64,000 bases of DNA from Prevotella sp. khp7 (GCF_900109055.1 NZ_FOIV01000003.1:434001-498000), one strand, 5' to 3'. Counted from the first letter of the stretch, positions 45,398-53,067 are shown. Notes: generated by a model not told the origin, from the letters alone. Translations and numbers: made by a program.

Positions 45398-46159
45398 ATG
45401 GAGAGAATAACCGAGCTCATCAAGCACCCCGAACGCTTAGACCGCGACACGCTCTACGAGTTGCGCTCTACGCTGGCACTCTATCCCTACTACCAGACGG
45501 CGCGCCTGCTGCTGCTACAGAATCTCTTCCTGCTCCACGACCCCACGTTCGACGAGGAACTGCGCCGTGCAGCCATCTACATCACCGACCGCCGCGTGCT
45601 GTTCGACATGATTGAAGGCCGACACTACCAGCTGCGCCCAGCCCAGAAGCCCGCCAGCGCTCCCGCCGCCGAGCCCCAGGGCACCAGCCGCACAATCTCG
45701 CTGATTGACAACTTCCTCGGCTCCATACCCAAAGACGACGAAGAGCCCAAGAAAGCCAAACGCAAGCCCACACCAGCCGATGCCGCCATCGACTATGTTG
45801 CCTATCTGATGGAGAGCGAACCCGAGGGCGAACCGATGCCTGGCGAGCTGCCTCAGATGCCTGGACAAGACCTGATAGACTCGTTCATAAATTCTGACAA
45901 GGGGCGCATCATACTCAACGAAGGTCCGCTGCTGACGCCTCAGACCGAAACAGAGCCCGATACACCCGAAGAAGAGGTTGGAGAAGAGTACTTTACCGAA
46001 ACTTTGGCCCGAATTTATGTTAAACAAGGCAGATATTCGAAAGCCCTTGAAATAATTCAGCGATTAAGTTTGCAATTTCCGAAAAAAAATGCTTACTTTG
46101 CAGACCAAATACGCTTTTTAGAGAAGCTGATAATAAATAATAATAAAAAAATAAAGTAA
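45398..46159 (+). CDS. TPR-containing conserved Bacteroidetes protein
   Basis: 253 residues. The N-terminal helical part (LRSTLALYPYYQTARLLLLQNLFLL), a Pro/Glu/Lys-rich disordered middle (about 80-200) and a C-terminal TPR-like pair (TLARIYVKQGRYSKALEIIQR) are seen. No signal peptide. Function unknown; the steady position between lptE and secG suggests an envelope or secretion role. Confidence 0.8.
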   Translation: MERITELIKHPERLDRDTLYELRSTLALYPYYQTARLLLLQNLFLLHDPTFDEELRRAAIYITDRRVLFDMIEGRHYQLRPAQKPASAPAAEPQGTSRTISLIDNFLGSIPKDDEEPKKAKRKPTPADAAIDYVAYLMESEPEGEPMPGELPQMPGQDLIDSFINSDKGRIILNEGPLLTPQTETEPDTPEEEVGEEYFTETLARIYVKQGRYSKALEIIQRLSLQFPKKNAYFADQIRFLEKLIINNNKKIK

Positions 46160-46164
46160 AAAAG

Positions 46165-46566
46165 ATGTACACATTATTTGTAATTTTCATCGTGATTGCA
46201 GCCCTGCTCATGATTGGCATCGTGCTCATTCAGGAATCAAAGGGAGGCGGACTTGCTTCTCAGTTCTCTGGTTACAACCAGATCGGCGGTGTCCGCAAGA
46301 CCACCGACTTCATCGAGAAGGCCACATGGGGCCTTGCTGCCTTCATGGTAGTGATCAGCGTGGCTTGTGCTTACGTAGCTCCTCAGGCCAGCGGTAGCGG
46401 CTCTGTAATGGAGAACTACCAGGCTCCTGCCACCAATCCAAACAACCTTCCCGGTTTCGGTGCAAGCCAGCAGCCCGCTAATGCCGCCCAGCCCGCAGCT
46501 CCCGCTGCCGAGGCTCCCGCAGCTGAGGCTCCCGCAGCTGAGGCTCCCGCCCAGCCTGCAAAGTAA
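46165..46566 (+). CDS. secG: Preprotein translocase subunit SecG
   Basis: 133 residues with two membrane helices (about 1-20 and 52-72) and the SecG motif IVLIQESKGGGLASQFSG. The C-terminal tail is Ala/Pro/Glu repeats (APAAEAPAAEAP) exposed to the cytosol or periplasm. It assists SecYEG-mediated export. A terminator follows at 46607-46645. Confidence 0.94.
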   Translation: MYTLFVIFIVIAALLMIGIVLIQESKGGGLASQFSGYNQIGGVRKTTDFIEKATWGLAAFMVVISVACAYVAPQASGSGSVMENYQAPATNPNNLPGFGASQQPANAAQPAAPAAEAPAAEAPAAEAPAQPAK

Positions 46567-46606
46567 AATCCTGCAGTTCCTGAAATCACTGTAAGAGGTT
46601 AACAAA

Positions 46607-46645
46607 AAGTCCCCGGACGTTCACCATCCGAGGACTTTTTTCTTT
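46607..46645 (+). terminator. Terminator of the lptE-secG operon
   Basis: AAGTCCCCGGA (46607-46617) pairs with TCCGAGGACTT (46627-46637), with one C-A mismatch, followed by a T-rich tail. Confidence 0.85.
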
Positions 46646-46725
46646 TCTCACCCTACACACTCATGCAGCTCGTTGTGCCGAGGGCGGTCAATACGGCTGT
46701 TGCAATGGTGGCAATCAGAAGGAAT

Positions 46726-46764
46726 GCCCCTGTCGGCCGTTGAGGTCGGTGCAGGGGCTTTTCT
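46726..46764 (+). terminator. Second hairpin with T-run in the secG to tRNA-His gap
   Basis: GCCCCTG (46726-46732) pairs with CAGGGGC (46752-46758); inner TCGGCC/GGTCGG adds six pairs with wobbles; TTTTCTT follows. The 46646-46861 stretch has no gene I can support, so the hairpin has no obvious upstream transcript; it could close a small RNA. Confidence 0.5.
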
Positions 46765-46861
46765 TCGAATCACGGGGAGCATTGACATTGGTGGAAAAGG
46801 GAAAAAACAACTTTCACTGAAAAAAATCAGCGAAAAGTTTGGCAGTCTCGAAAAATCTGAC

Positions 46862-46869
46862 TACCTTTG
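46862..46869 (+). promoter_or_regulatory. Promoter of tRNA-His
   Basis: TACCTTTG, 44 bases upstream of the mature tRNA. Confidence 0.6.
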
Positions 46870-46913
46870 CACCCGCAAAACCAGCAAGCGTGGTTTTTCA
46901 CACTGCGTAAATG

Positions 46914-46987
46914 GTGCCCGTAGTTCAGTTGGTTAGAGCGTCAGATTGTGGTTCTGAATGTCGTGGGTTCGAGTCCCACCGGGCACC
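46914..46987 (+). tRNA. tRNA-His (GTG anticodon)
   Basis: Acceptor stem GTGCCCG (46914-46920) pairs with CGGGCAC (46980-46986); anticodon loop TTGTGGT with GTG at 46948-46950; T arm GTGGGTTCGAGTCCCAC. G at 46913 faces discriminator C46987, the hallmark of tRNA-His. CCA is not encoded. Confidence 0.96.
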
Positions 46988-46993
46988 CTCATA

Positions 46994-47029
46994 AAACCTT
47001 GTAGGTCAATAACTTACAAGGTTTTTCTT
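46994..47029 (+). terminator. Terminator of tRNA-His
   Basis: AAACCTTGTAGGT (46994-47006) pairs with ACTTACAAGGTTT (47012-47024), followed by a T-rich run. Confidence 0.85.
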
Positions 47030-47094
47030 TTTATCCTTAAATTAAGATGTTAACTTAAATTTAACTTAAATTCCAACGGTTTTATGTTAAAACA

Positions 47095-47251
47095 GGAAAT
47101 ATTGGCGCAAAATTGGCGCAAAATCAAATTTAGAATCTTTAGATAGAAACCAGTTACAAATATCTGATTCTTAAGTAATTACATCATTACAAAATACCAA
47201 GAAATCGACTTATATATTATATCTAAAACATTTTGCGCCAATTTTATTTCC
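47095..47251. repeat. Possible attachment-site or recombinase arm repeats next to tRNA-His
   Basis: TTGGCGCAAAAT occurs twice in tandem (47102-47113 and 47113-47124) and once inverted (47230-47241). GGAAAT (47095-47100) and ATTTCC (47246-47251) extend the inverted match. The 47030-47368 stretch has no gene. A tRNA 3' end beside such repeats is typical of integrative-element borders, but no integrase is present. Confidence 0.45.
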
Positions 47252-47368
47252 AAAAATGGTAATCATATCCAAAAGTGGAACTACTAAAATAAGACTCACG
47301 CATTATCAAAAAGATATATAAACTACTGATTTTCAAGACTTATCAATAACCAAGCATGACATTCAGAC

Positions 47369-47569
47369 GTGTATTCTGAATGTTGCGACACTCAGACACT
47401 CCGTAAGTTTATTGATACAAATATTTCAGGCTCATACGACATTTCTTTCCAGATAGCCGATTATGAACGACTCTATCCGCTGCTGGCAGAAACGGAATTC
47501 CCAAACAAGCTGATTATGAATTGTTGGCCAGATAAGTTCTTAGCCTTGCTAAGCGACAAAGGTCAATGA
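47369..47569 (+). CDS. Unrecognised short ORF, possibly a gene remnant
   Basis: 66 codons with a GTG start and an in-frame stop just upstream. The sequence has normal amino-acid composition (RKFIDTNISGSYDISF, FPNKLIMNCWPDKFLALL) but no motif I recognise, no promoter box and no neighbour to pair with. It may be the tail of a larger gene lost by deletion. Confidence 0.2.
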   Translation: MYSECCDTQTLRKFIDTNISGSYDISFQIADYERLYPLLAETEFPNKLIMNCWPDKFLALLSDKGQ

Positions 47570-47587
47570 CTTCGATTATTTAGGCAT

Positions 47588-47824
47588 TCAAAGATAGAAT
47601 GCGAATTTCGATCCTTTTGCGCCGACGCCCTCGTAGTCGGCAGTAATTGAGAATTGGCAGCAGAGATTGCCGATGGCATCATCATCGAGGGTGACAGTCA
47701 ATTCCAGTTCGATTGCCATGCGTCGCTCGCTGTAACTGAGATTCCAGATACATTCGCCCAGAACGGCATTCACTACCGTTCTGATTTCATCCTGAGTGCG
47801 CCAGATGGAATCAAAGTCAGTCAT
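47588..47824 (-). CDS. Hypothetical protein, 78 residues
   Basis: The start ATG 47824 overlaps the upstream gene's stop by eight bases, so it belongs to the hxlR operon. Composition is acidic and compact (TVTLDDDAIGNLCCQFSITADYEG). I do not recognise it. It follows the 102-residue protein here, but the second copy of that protein (57546-57854) has no such follower. Confidence 0.55.
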   Translation of the reverse strand: MTDFDSIWRTQDEIRTVVNAVLGECIWNLSYSERRMAIELELTVTLDDDAIGNLCCQFSITADYEGVGAKGSKFAFYL

Positions 47825-48125
47825 AATACTCAATCTTCAATTCCTCGCTGATGTCAATGTTGTCGTGGAAATTATCATCGTAGGTATAGACAAGCCGCAA
47901 TCCACGATAGACTGACGGCACTTTCAACGTATCAAGCAGATGCCATTTCGGTCTGCCGAAGTCGTAGGATTCCCTGTCGAGCAGGATGCGGTTGGTGGTG
48001 TAATCGAAATGATAATAGCCGCCACCGATGCATTGATCTTCTGGCTTCAGCAGGTCTTTATGCTGATTGACCATACCAAGACGGAAATATCCATCCATTG
48101 TGATGATAAACTTAGGTAGTGCCAT
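47817..48125 (-). CDS. Hypothetical 102-residue protein, paralogue of 57546-57854
   Basis: Conserved features are LPKFIITMDG at the start, DQCIGGGYY, LDRESYDFGRPKWH and YRGLRLVY. It is about three-quarters identical to the protein at 57546-57854 and has the same length, so both are under selection. No signal, helix or catalytic motif stands out; the role is unknown. It starts four bases after hxlR ends, so it is probably repressed or induced with it. Confidence 0.75.
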   Translation of the reverse strand: MALPKFIITMDGYFRLGMVNQHKDLLKPEDQCIGGGYYHFDYTTNRILLDRESYDFGRPKWHLLDTLKVPSVYRGLRLVYTYDDNFHDNIDISEELKIEYYD

Positions 48126-48129
48126 ACGC

Positions 48130-48474
48130 TCAGTCCGTTACTACCTCATCAAAATGCTCCTTACCCCAATCGATGAGGGCTGTGAGGACAGGCATCAATG
48201 ATTTGCCTGTATCTGTTAGGGAATACTCCACCCGTGGGGGAACCTCTGGATAAACCTCGCGATGCACCAGATGACTCTGCTCCAGATTCTTCAGCGTCTG
48301 CGAAAGCATCTTCTGGGAACAGTCTGTCATCAGGCGACGCATCTCATTGAAACGAAGGATGCCAGTTTCGCTAACGTGGAGCTGATAAAGCACCAACATT
48401 GACCACTTGTCGCCAAAGCGACTTATCACATTACGTATCGGACAAGCCAGATACTCTGCCTGTATATCTGCCAT
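48130..48474 (-). CDS. HxlR-family transcriptional regulator
   Basis: 114 residues from ATG 48474 (MADIQAEYLACPIRNVI); the longer frame runs into the leader. The winged-helix HxlR signature is present: CPIRNVISRFGDKWSMLVLYQL, with the conserved Cys, RFNEMRR and SQKMLSQTLKNLE, then PPRVEYSLTDTGKSL. Many HxlR proteins sense electrophiles or redox state through that Cys. It is divergent from a cupin gene; a matching inverted operator pair lies between. Confidence 0.93.
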   Translation of the reverse strand: MADIQAEYLACPIRNVISRFGDKWSMLVLYQLHVSETGILRFNEMRRLMTDCSQKMLSQTLKNLEQSHLVHREVYPEVPPRVEYSLTDTGKSLMPVLTALIDWGKEHFDEVVTD

Positions 48475-48581
48475 AACTCTAGAATTTTCGGCAAGGACAG
48501 TGCAAGCCGAACGCAATCGAGCTTGCTCGAATTGCTGAGACGCAGCCTGTTCTCGCGCTGTTTACAGCGCAAAGGTAGCAA

Positions 48582-48592
48582 ATAGTTACCAA
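48582..48592. promoter_or_regulatory. Putative HxlR operator half, hxlR side
   Basis: ATAGTTACCAA is the exact reverse complement of 48669-48679. It lies just upstream of the minus-strand hxlR -7 box (TACCTTTG, 48577-48570). Confidence 0.5.
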
Positions 48593-48668
48593 CTTACGAC
48601 ATTATACTATGTTAATCTGAGTTAAAGTGGTTTCCGCGGAAGTGCGATAACATCCCAATTCCTACTTT

Positions 48669-48679
48669 TTGGTAACTAT
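48669..48679. promoter_or_regulatory. Putative HxlR operator half, cupin side
   Basis: TTGGTAACTAT, the exact inverse of 48582-48592. It lies about 20 bp upstream of the cupin -33 element (TTG 48699-48701; -7 box TACCTTTG 48722-48729). Confidence 0.5.
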
Positions 48680-48772
48680 CTCACCAAAAAGTGCCTTCTT
48701 GTGGGAATGATTTTTTCGCTGTACCTTTGCAGCGTCAAAACGAACAAATAACATTTTAAACGAATAAGAATT

Positions 48773-49228
48773 ATGAAACAGATTGAGACAATTAAGAGTG
48801 GAAAGAACTTCAGCGCAGTAAGCGTAGGTAAGATGAGTGAGATTATCGAGCACGTGCTCCCCATGGGACCGAACGTAACCATTCAGGGCAAGGTGTTCGC
48901 AGGTCAGGCCGTAGGTGCAACTGGTAGCGAACTGAGTTTCCAGACACTCATTCCTGGTCAGGACAGTGGTTTCCTGCACACCCACAAGACTCACGAGGAA
49001 CTTTACTTCATCCTGAAGGGTGAAGGTCAGTATCAGGTAGATGGTGAGATTTTTCCAGTCAGCGAAGGTACCATCATCCGCGTCGCTCCCGATGGCAAGC
49101 GTGCGCTGAAGAACACGGGCAGTGAGAACCTGACTATGCTCTGCATCCAGTACAAGGCCAATGCCTTCACCGAGGCTGACAGTCCCATGACTGATGGTGT
49201 CATCCTGCAGGAAGAACTGAAATGGTAA
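48773..49228 (+). CDS. Cupin-domain protein
   Basis: 151 residues with a single cupin barrel: GFLHTHKTHEELYFILKGEGQYQVDGE (motif 1 with His-His-Glu metal ligands at about 64-71) and motif 2 around RVAPDGKRALKNTG, where the usual His appears to be replaced. The substrate is unknown. It lies under a strong promoter (48722-48729) divergent from hxlR and overlaps the next gene by seven bases. Confidence 0.88.
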   Translation: MKQIETIKSGKNFSAVSVGKMSEIIEHVLPMGPNVTIQGKVFAGQAVGATGSELSFQTLIPGQDSGFLHTHKTHEELYFILKGEGQYQVDGEIFPVSEGTIIRVAPDGKRALKNTGSENLTMLCIQYKANAFTEADSPMTDGVILQEELKW

Positions 49229-49686
49229 GCGAGATGTTCGACAAAGCAATTCAGTTTCTGAAAGACCACAAAGAGATTGCCCTTGCAACGTGCGAGGGCA
49301 ATCTTCCTAAGTTGCGCATCTTCCAGATCATGAAGCAGGAAGGGCATGTGCTCTACTTTGCCACTTCTGTACAGAAGGCAGTCTATCGGGAGTTACGCCA
49401 GAATCCCAATGTTGAGATACTGGCCTACGCAGATAATATATCCGTTAGATGTTCAGGGATGGTGAACTTCAATGTGGAGGATGATGTAAAGCGATGGATA
49501 TACGAGAACAATCCCGTACTGCCCCGTCTTTATACGAGCTATGACCAGATGGAATATTTCTGTCTGCCAATAGCTGAGATGGACTATTACGATTTATCTC
49601 CGACACCGCCCGTATTCCAGCATTTCGACCTCATTGCAGGCGAGGTTGGACAAGGTTTCGTAGGCGAGAGATTCAAGGACAATTAA
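49222..49686 (+). CDS. Pyridoxamine 5'-phosphate oxidase-like (split-barrel FMN-binding) protein
   Basis: 154 residues. FLKDHKEIALATCEGNLPKLRIF and LYFATSVQKAVYRELRQNPNVEILAY follow the FMN-binding split-barrel family. Such proteins reduce quinones, F420 analogues or other small oxidants. It overlaps the cupin gene by seven bases and is probably part of an HxlR-controlled redox operon. An alternative start at 49234 is possible. Confidence 0.86.
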   Translation: MVSEMFDKAIQFLKDHKEIALATCEGNLPKLRIFQIMKQEGHVLYFATSVQKAVYRELRQNPNVEILAYADNISVRCSGMVNFNVEDDVKRWIYENNPVLPRLYTSYDQMEYFCLPIAEMDYYDLSPTPPVFQHFDLIAGEVGQGFVGERFKDN

Positions 49687-49714
49687 TTTTTTTCATTTTA
49701 TAACAATCCAAGAT

Positions 49715-50134
49715 ATGAATACAAACAGACAACTTATTGAGCAATTCCTTCAGTTTATCAACACAGGAGATGCTGCCATTGGCAAACCGATTATTAGTGA
49801 CGACGTTATCTTCTACGCTCCTACTTCACCAGAGCCAATGAAGGGCTTTGAGGGGTATATGGGTGTGCTGGCTATGATGCGTGGCGCAATGCCTGATATT
49901 CAATGGAAGATAGAGGAAACCATTTCCGAGGGTGACAAGATTCTGGTGCGCTACACAATGACAGGCACACAGACGCAACCACTGATGGGCATGCCCGCCA
50001 CAGGCAAGAAAATCTGTGTAACGGCCATGAATATCTATGAATTCAAGGATGGAAAGATTATCCGTGAGCATGGCTTACCTGATATGTTCTCACTCCTAAT
50101 GCAACTTGGGGTGATTCCTGCTCCAGGACAGTAA
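49715..50134 (+). CDS. SnoaL-like ester cyclase/NTF2-fold protein
   Basis: 139 residues. The cone-like NTF2 fold is suggested by RQLIEQFLQFINTGD, KPIISDDVIFYAP, MPDIQWKIEETISEGDKILVRYTMTGT and MNIYEFKDGKIIREHG, the usual SnoaL pattern. Members are often hydrolases or small-molecule binders; function here is unknown. It probably shares the cupin operon (28-bp gap) and ends at a strong terminator (50135-50170). Confidence 0.85.
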   Translation: MNTNRQLIEQFLQFINTGDAAIGKPIISDDVIFYAPTSPEPMKGFEGYMGVLAMMRGAMPDIQWKIEETISEGDKILVRYTMTGTQTQPLMGMPATGKKICVTAMNIYEFKDGKIIREHGLPDMFSLLMQLGVIPAPGQ

Positions 50135-50170
50135 AAAAATCCGCAATCTCAATAAGGTTGCGGATTTTTT
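50135..50170. terminator. Bidirectional terminator between the cupin operon and yjbQ copy 1
   Basis: AAAAATCCGCAA and TTGCGGATTTTT form a 12-bp stem with A and T runs on either side. Confidence 0.9.
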
Positions 50171-50176
50171 ATATTC

Positions 50177-50590
50177 TTATTCGCCTATGATTGTCACTAC
50201 CAACTCCCTGGAACCACCATAATTGCGGTACTCGCAGAAGTAGATGCCCTGCCAGGTTCCCAGATTCAAGCGTCCGTCAGTAATGGGAATAGTGGGGCTG
50301 ACACCGCTCAATGTTGACTTGGCATGAGCAGGCATATCGTCTGCACCTTCCAAGGTATGCTCATACTCTGGACGATTCTCTGGTACGAGACGATTAAAGA
50401 TGGTCTCCATATCCACCCTTACGTCGGGGTCTGCATTCTCATTGATACTCAGTCCACAACTCGTATGCTTACAGAACATGTTGATGATACCAGTCTTTGG
50501 CAGTTGGGGCACTTGTCGCATGATTTCGCTTGTTACCAAGTGGAAACCGCGACGCTTTGGAGTCAGTGTAATTTCTATTTGTTGTACCAT
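50177..50590 (-). CDS. yjbQ: YjbQ/UPF0047-family protein, copy 1
   Basis: 137 residues. Conserved MFCKHTSCGLSINENADPDVRVDM and GTWQGIYFCEYRN identify the UPF0047 family; the His and Cys of the KHTSC motif are putative active-site residues. Some members have weak thiamine-phosphate synthase activity, but the true role is unclear. It differs from the copy at 57113-57526 at only about a dozen positions. CrcB lies 60 bp upstream on the same strand. Confidence 0.92.
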   Translation of the reverse strand: MVQQIEITLTPKRRGFHLVTSEIMRQVPQLPKTGIINMFCKHTSCGLSINENADPDVRVDMETIFNRLVPENRPEYEHTLEGADDMPAHAKSTLSGVSPTIPITDGRLNLGTWQGIYFCEYRNYGGSRELVVTIIGE

Positions 50591-50650
50591 ATCTTTGTTT
50601 TTCTGTTAACCTCATCTACAGCATTTGTGAGTGCATATCGTGTCATGCAG

Positions 50651-51019
50651 CTATCCTCTCATTACATGGTTTGATAGTATCATACCACCCCAGACGGCAA
50701 TAACACCGATAAAAACGCTGGCACCAACATAGAGTGCTGTTAGCAGGATATCACCGGCTTTCACCATGCTAAAGGACTCGTTGGCAAAGGTGCTGAAGGT
50801 CGTGAAACCGCCACAGAATCCTGTCACGAGTAGCAGTTTCAATTCAGGTGACAACATGCCTTTGCTCACTAATCCTACCAGTAATCCAATCAGCAGTGAA
50901 CCAAGAATGTTGACCGTGAAAGTACCCCAAGGAAACGAGGTGTTCAACGAAGAAACCAGGTACCTTAATACCGACCCAACGGCTCCACCAAGAGCTATCA
51001 ATAACAGATTCCGAATCAT
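50651..51019 (-). CDS. crcB: Fluoride ion exporter CrcB/Fluc
   Basis: 122 residues, four helices. Family motifs GGAVGSVLRYLVS, WGTFTVNILGSLLIG, and GFCGGFTTFSTFANE (fluoride-lining Phe/Thr region) are intact. Fluc channels are dual-topology dimers that expel fluoride. No fluoride riboswitch could be recognised in the short leader; the promoter box TACTTTTG lies at 51047-51040 in a sequence duplicated at 57864-57895. Confidence 0.94.
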   Translation of the reverse strand: MIRNLLLIALGGAVGSVLRYLVSSLNTSFPWGTFTVNILGSLLIGLLVGLVSKGMLSPELKLLLVTGFCGGFTTFSTFANESFSMVKAGDILLTALYVGASVFIGVIAVWGGMILSNHVMRG

Positions 51020-51024
51020 GATGA

Positions 51025-51056
51025 TTTGTAATTTTGCTGCAAAAGTACGAAAAATC
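51025..51056 (-). repeat. 32-bp promoter sequence identical to 57864-57895
   Basis: Contains the minus-strand box TACTTTTG (51047-51040) for crcB. All 32 bases recur upstream of the 102-residue-protein gene at 57854. Confidence 0.85.
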
Positions 51057-51214
51057 CAGTAATAATCTGAATTTTTGTCATTGGAGTATTATCTGAATGT
51101 GCTCCTTTTATGCATTTATTCTCAAAATAGTTCTGCAAAGATACTGATTTTCCTGCTTTTTGTGTTAATTTTGCACGCAGATTTAGTTGAATTAAGGTAA
51201 TTACAAACAGAAGG

Positions 51215-51574
51215 ATGGACGTAACAGAACTGTATGACGAAGAGAATCTGCAGATGCAGCTCGAAGACCGTTGGGAGAACTTTGGCAGTCTGGATGGGAT
51301 TGTAGATACAGAAGACCCATATATGCTGCAAGGTGCACCAAGGTTTGAACTGTCGGAGAAAATATACAGTTTGCTTGATCATGCGCTGACTGATGACGAG
51401 AACCTGCTGCTTCGCCAGATACTTGGCATGGGCAGCAAGCAACGTTCCGTGAAGGAACTGGCCCGACAGCATGGAATTACCCCACAAGCACTCCAGAAGC
51501 AACTTGTGATGATTGTCAACAAGCTGCGCCATCACGACGATTCCATTCAACTTTGGAAGTATTTGCATAGATAG
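51215..51574 (+). CDS. Hypothetical protein with sigma-region-4-like helix-turn-helix
   Basis: 119 residues. The acidic N-terminal half is followed by an HTH (about 80-108): SVKELARQHGITPQALQKQLVMIVNKLRHH, like sigma-70 region 4. There is no region 2, so it is not a full sigma factor; an anti-sigma or small DNA-binding role is possible. A TAATTTTG box lies at 51166-51173. Confidence 0.6.
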   Translation: MDVTELYDEENLQMQLEDRWENFGSLDGIVDTEDPYMLQGAPRFELSEKIYSLLDHALTDDENLLLRQILGMGSKQRSVKELARQHGITPQALQKQLVMIVNKLRHHDDSIQLWKYLHR

Positions 51575-51701
51575 GAATCAGGATATCTTTATGTGGTGTA
51601 TTTCCTAAATAATCACAATCTTTCTCTTTGTATTGTTACGATATGAAGTTTAATTCGTATATTTACGCCGCAATATTGCATACTTACTAAAACAACAGCT
51701 T

Positions 51702-51875
51702 ATGAAAGAAAAAGTATTAAATGCTATGCGCGAGGCTGGGAAGCCCGTATCGGCAGGTGATGTGACAAAAGCTCTGGGCGTTGACCGCAAAGAAGTGGAC
51801 AAAGCTTTTGCAGAATTGAAGAAGGACGGTGCCATTGTGTCACCCGTTCGTTGTAAGTGGGAACCAGCAAAATGA
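51702..51875 (+). CDS. Small winged-helix DNA-binding-like protein, 57 residues
   Basis: ATG 51702 to TGA 51873-51875. It reads MKEKVLNAMREAGKPVSAGD, then VTKALGVDRKEVDKAFAELK and KDGAIVSPVRCKWEPAK, a compact winged HTH with helix-turn-helix at about 18-45. Intact frame and charged composition support a real gene. It may be a transcriptional regulator or nucleoid protein. It starts 127 bases after the preceding gene. Confidence 0.65.
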   Translation: MKEKVLNAMREAGKPVSAGDVTKALGVDRKEVDKAFAELKKDGAIVSPVRCKWEPAK

Positions 51876-51882
51876 ATGGCTT

Positions 51883-52020
51883 ATGGCAAAGAAGATTATG
51901 ATTATCGATGGAGGTGTAAGAAAGAATTTCAATACGGCCTCTATGTTACAGGCATTTGCTGAAGGGGCAAAGTCAGTAGGCAGTGATATGGCTGGTCGTA
52001 AGATGGCAGAAAACATATAA
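51883..52020 (+). pseudogene. N-terminal fragment of an NAD(P)H-dependent FMN reductase / flavodoxin-fold protein
   Basis: 45 codons reading MAKKIMIIDGGVRKNFNTAS and LQAFAEGAKSVGSDM, which matches the first strand, phosphate loop (G-S-x-R-x-x-x-N-T) and first helix of flavodoxin-fold reductases that are usually about 180 residues. The conserved Ser after Gly is lost (DGGVRKN). The frame stops just after the first helix. It is likely a deletion remnant; full-length genes of this family often precede DUF4298 genes, as this one does. Confidence 0.65.
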
Positions 52021-52035
52021 TCATTGAGACTATTG

Positions 52036-52524
52036 ATGACTGTTGACACCAGCAATATGTGCTCGCACTTGCAGCGGAAACTGTTTGAAGAGGATGGTAT
52101 CTATCATCCTCTTTGGTTAGCTATGCAGGACGATGCAGAGTTGACGGCGGTAGTCCGTTCACGACAGCTTCACATCTATCGTAGTGGTCAGAAGGTGTTG
52201 GTGTTGGCAGGGAGGTCTGCACCCAAGGTTATCAGAGAGGACTCAATCTGTAAGCTTTTACAAATTGAGCGAATCAAGTGGATGGAGCAACGCTTCAATA
52301 AAGCCTTGGCTGCCATTAAGGATGGGGCAGCTGTTTCGTTGAAGGCTGTTAAAGCAGATGTGGCCGAACTCAGCAAATACTATGGCAGCGATTTGTGGAA
52401 ACAGGACTTAGCTGCTGATGAGGCTGGGATTCTCCCCTCCGACTTGAAACGCGGAGTACTGTCAGAAGATGGTCTTTGGAATCTTCTCTCAGATTATCGT
52501 GAAATACAAAATAAAAATGCTTAG
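52036..52524 (+). CDS. DUF4298 protein with unknown N-terminal domain
   Basis: 162 residues from ATG 52036. Residues about 76-157 match DUF4298: RIKWMEQRFNKALAAI, LSKYYGSDLWKQDLAADEAG and LPSDLKRGVLSEDGLWNLL. The first 75 residues (LWLAMQDDAELTAVVRSRQL, VLVLAGRSAPKVIRED) are unrecognised and may be fused sequence left by the same deletion that truncated the reductase upstream. Stop overlaps the next start by eight bases. Confidence 0.75.
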   Translation: MTVDTSNMCSHLQRKLFEEDGIYHPLWLAMQDDAELTAVVRSRQLHIYRSGQKVLVLAGRSAPKVIREDSICKLLQIERIKWMEQRFNKALAAIKDGAAVSLKAVKADVAELSKYYGSDLWKQDLAADEAGILPSDLKRGVLSEDGLWNLLSDYREIQNKNA

Positions 52525-53065
52525 AGACTTCATCGCCATCGATTTTGAGACAGCCAATCAGGAACCATCGAGTGTCTGCTCGGTGGGAGTAGTCATGGTT
52601 CGTGACGGTCAAGTTGAAGACTCGTTCTACAGCCTGATACAGCCGGAACCTAACTACTATTCCTATTGGTGTCAACGAGTGCATGGTATCACCCAGATAG
52701 AAACAGACGATGCACCAGTGTTCCCTAAAGTGTGGAAACAGCTGGAGGAGCGCATCGCAGATATATTCTTCTCAGGCCAAGAACTTGACGATGCCCGATA
52801 TCAGATAGCCGCCCTACCATTTGTGGCTCATAATGCCCGTTTCGACGAAGGCTGCCTCAAAGCCGTTTTCAGAGTCTATCAGATGGATTATCCAGATTAC
52901 CGTTTCTATGATACTCTGACAGCCTCACGCCGTCAGTTTGGTCATTCGTTGCCCAATCACCAACTGCATACCGTAGCAGCCGCTTGTGGCTACAACCTCG
53001 AGAATCATCACCATGCTCTGGCCGATGCTGAGGCCTGTGCCGCGATAGCCTTGTTTCTGTTGTAA
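52517..53065 (+). CDS. DnaQ-like 3'-5' exonuclease (DEDDh)
   Basis: 182 residues from ATG 52517 (MLRDFIAIDFETAN). ExoI motif DFE (9-11), ExoII in FVAHNARFDEG, and ExoIII in HHHALADAEACA carry the DEDDh acid/His set. No other polymerase domain is present, so it is a stand-alone proofreading-type or RNase T-like nuclease. It overlaps the DUF4298 gene by eight bases and precedes an MBL-fold gene by two. Confidence 0.92.
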   Translation: MLRDFIAIDFETANQEPSSVCSVGVVMVRDGQVEDSFYSLIQPEPNYYSYWCQRVHGITQIETDDAPVFPKVWKQLEERIADIFFSGQELDDARYQIAALPFVAHNARFDEGCLKAVFRVYQMDYPDYRFYDTLTASRRQFGHSLPNHQLHTVAAACGYNLENHHHALADAEACAAIALFLL

Positions 53066-53067
53066 GT

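Noticed and set aside
46673..46936. Plus-strand ORF of 87 codons between secG and tRNA-His
   Set aside because: It runs through a terminator-like hairpin, the tRNA promoter and into the tRNA itself; composition is not protein-like.
47095..47251. CRISPR-like repeats
   Set aside because: Only two overlapping direct copies of a 12-mer without spacers of regular length; no cas genes.
50591..51024. Fluoride riboswitch sought upstream of crcB
   Set aside because: The distance from the -7 box to the start is only about 20 bases, too short for a riboswitch, and no crcB-motif core was seen.
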